A stretch of 64,000 nt of DNA from VAXT01 sp963728535 (GTDB lineage Bacteria; Actinomycetota; Thermoleophilia; Gaiellales; Gaiellaceae), in NCBI GenBank assembly GCA_963728535.1, contig CAVSKK010000001.1:372001-436000 (forward strand), read 5' to 3'. Every line of letters begins with the position of its first letter. Position 1 is the stretch's first letter. Below the pieces are notes generated by a model. It searched no databases. It worked only from the letters and a program-made list of their open reading frames with translations, and was not told the DNA's origin. Below, piece after piece: positions 62,557 through 64,000 of the stretch. Made by a program: the position numbers and the translations under genes.

Positions 62557-63454
62557 CTAGCGTCCGGCGCGGAGCGCCTTGCTCATGGTGGTGAAACCGC
62601 TCACCCGCACGGTCACCCTGTACGTGCCACGGCCGCGCGCGCGGACGGTGTAGAACCCACGTCCGTTCGTCTTCGTGCCGGCGACCTTTGCCCAGCCTCC
62701 GCCGGACCGGCGCTCGAGGGACACAGGAGCGCCGATCACCGCATCGAGGAAGCGGTCGACGACCTTGCCCCTCACGAAGCGCCCCCGCTGGTACGGGCGG
62801 GCGGCGACGATCTTCGGCGGCAGGATGCCCTGAAGGCTGATGCTCGCCAGGGAGAGCAGAACCTGACCTCTGTTCCACGACGAGGCGGCGCTCGTGCCCT
62901 TGACCACGAACGAGTTGTTCGGCGGGTCGAGCGCCTCGAAATGAGCCACGGCGTGCAGGTTCTTGTCCAGCGGAAATGCGATCACGCCCTCGAAGCGGGC
63001 ATCGTTCGTGCCGCCCGGAGTCAGGATCACGTAGTACCCGAGGATCGTCCCGACCAGCCGCGTCCCGATCCTGTGCGGCACCGAGAACGGGCCGCGCTGG
63101 TCGCGTTCCCACGCGGGGTGGAGGACGTTGGCGAAGGTGACCGCTTCCGCGTCGCCCTCGCGCTCGTCGAAGCGCACCCTCCAGTCCAGTGACGCGAAGC
63201 CCGAGTTGGCCGGGTTGCCCCGTTCCTCGTAGCGCGGGCCCTGTCCAGCGGCCGGAGTCTCCGGAGACCGATTGGCGATCGTAATCGGCCGGGGAGGAGA
63301 GCTCGACGACGAGCTCCGGGGGCAGGCCATGCTGCTGCCGTGCAGCGTCGGCGATCTGAATCCGCTCGACGGACTGCGCGCCGGCAAGCTGGCCCGAAGC
63401 GGCCAGTACCGTGAGCCCCGTGACCAGGGCGGCGAGAAGCAAGCGTCGCCGCAT
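62557..63454 (-). CDS. Secreted protein with C-terminal carboxypeptidase-regulatory-like domain (frameshifted)
   Basis: ATG 63454 gives a signal peptide (LLLAALVTGLTVLAASGQLAGA) and a first segment to LVVELSS. At the GGGG in 63291-63294 the frame must shift by one base to continue into RPITIANRSPETPAAGQGP and on to 62557. The total is 1 nt too long; one fewer base gives 298 residues. The middle has the look of a beta-sandwich, and the C-terminus (GKVVDRFLDAVIGAPVSLER; GFYTVRARGRGTYRVTV) resembles a CarboxypepD_reg-like fold. Function unknown. Confidence 0.72.
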
Positions 63455-63525
63455 CGCGTTAGAGGCTAGCCGAGAAGGCGGCCGGGCAATTGCTTCGAGC
63501 CGGCACGGCCGCCTTCATGGTTGTC

Positions 63526-64000
63526 CTAGAAGCGGAGGGTTCGCCTCATCGTTCGCTTGGAGCCGTTCTCCATCAGGACGAGCCGGACGACGTGACGGCC
63601 CGAGCGCCGCGCGGGCAGTCGCTTGACGTTCGTCCCGGCACGAAGCCGCGTCGCGACCCCCGAGACGACTTTCGACCCGCGCATGAGCTCGATCCTGGCC
63701 TTGACCGACCGGTTCACGCGCACCATCACGACAGCCTTGCGGCCGGCTCGCCGCACCCGGAAGCGGCTGACCCGGGTCTTGCGGACAGCGTTCTCGGTGA
63801 CCGTGATCGCGCCCTTCATCACCGTCGCGTGCGGATCGCAGGCGTACCGGTACGTGCCGGTCGAGAGCGTGACGTTCCACCGCTGCGTCCCGACGTAGCC
63901 GACCGCGGAGCTCTTGTTCACCCCGGGGCCGCTGAGGTGGAAGTTGTGGTCCTTCGACATGTCGTGGACCTCGATCGTGTAAGCGCCGGGCTTCACCGTC
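63526..64000 (-). CDS. Cupredoxin-like exported protein, 5' end outside window
   Basis: The frame is open to the window edge. Visible: YTIEVHDMSKDHNFHLSG (His ligand) and YACDPHATVMKG (Cys, His, Met), a complete type 1 copper set, then a basic beta-rich C-terminal domain of about 90 residues. Related to the cupredoxin at 42980 but with an extra domain. GTG 63996 is not a credible true start because the copper fold would be truncated. Confidence 0.82.
   Translation of the reverse strand, partial: TVKPGAYTIEVHDMSKDHNFHLSGPGVNKSSAVGYVGTQRWNVTLSTGTYRYACDPHATVMKGAITVTENAVRKTRVSRFRVRRAGRKAVVMVRVNRSVKARIELMRGSKVVSGVATRLRAGTNVKRLPARRSGRHVVRLVLMENGSKRTMRRTLRF

Overview
The window is high-GC bacterial chromosome with dense, mostly short-spaced genes and many GTG/TTG starts. 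The core block secA, prfB, ftsE-ftsX, rnr, smpB, ssrA follows the order usual in Actinomycetota. The abundance of Cys-containing PASTA-like tails behind poly-proline linkers, delta-60 repeats, LemA/DUF2207 and CopC-CopD/YcnI modules would fit a deep-branching actinobacterium of the Thermoleophilia/Gaiellales type. That placement is inference from gene content; no database search was possible.

Layout. 1-9.5 kb: secA, prfB with an intact programmed +1 frameshift site, a secreted delta-60 repeat protein on the other strand, the FtsEX division ABC transporter and RNase R. 9.4-12.9 kb: a four-gene minus-strand copper operon (membrane protein, CopC-CopD fusion, YcnI, exported membrane-anchored protein). 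13-15.4 kb: smpB, a HAD phosphatase, a double-GNAT protein and the tmRNA gene. 15.4-15.9 kb: a gene-free stretch with direct repeats just downstream of ssrA. 15.9-26 kb: metzincin protease, methyltransferase, small ABM-like protein, MFS exporter, GFA-TPR protein, MBL-fold protein, a TetM/OtrA-like ribosomal protection protein with an overlapping upstream ORF, and an adenylate cyclase-STAND-TPR regulator. 26-43 kb: secreted propellers, a subtilase with four 339-nt repeats, proteases, phosphotransferase, LemA/DUF2207, a class III aminotransferase and a cupredoxin. 43-53 kb: regulators (TetR, MASE1-PAS histidine kinase, ArsR, PAS-LuxR), YjbQ, a CAU tRNA and small conserved genes. 53-64 kb: two frameshifted genes, a TOPRIM-only protein, a lamin-tail secreted protein, a divergent FtsH-like protease with an added C-terminal domain, a metallophosphoesterase, the PLP synthase pair pdxS-pdxT, yebC, and two exported proteins, the last cut by the window end.

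How parts work together. SmpB, tmRNA and RNase R form the ribosome-rescue and mRNA-decay set and lie within 8 kb. FtsE/FtsX are translationally coupled. PdxS/PdxT make pyridoxal phosphate, which the class III aminotransferase needs. The copper operon encodes three exported proteins that would each begin with histidine after signal cleavage. ArsR and the SRPBCC protein form a two-gene unit overlapping by ATGA.

Most notable signals: (i) three genes whose best start is CTG inside a CTGA stop-start overlap; (ii) many genes with a TANNNT box 6-8 nt before the start codon, suggesting leaderless mRNAs; (iii) four genes each broken by one single-nucleotide indel in a short G/C or proline-codon tract, which look like sequencing errors or recent lesions; (iv) a shared poly-proline plus Cys-PASTA tail on three otherwise unrelated secreted proteins; (v) dispersed palindromic and direct repeats. 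No CRISPR array, insertion sequence, prophage or rRNA was seen.
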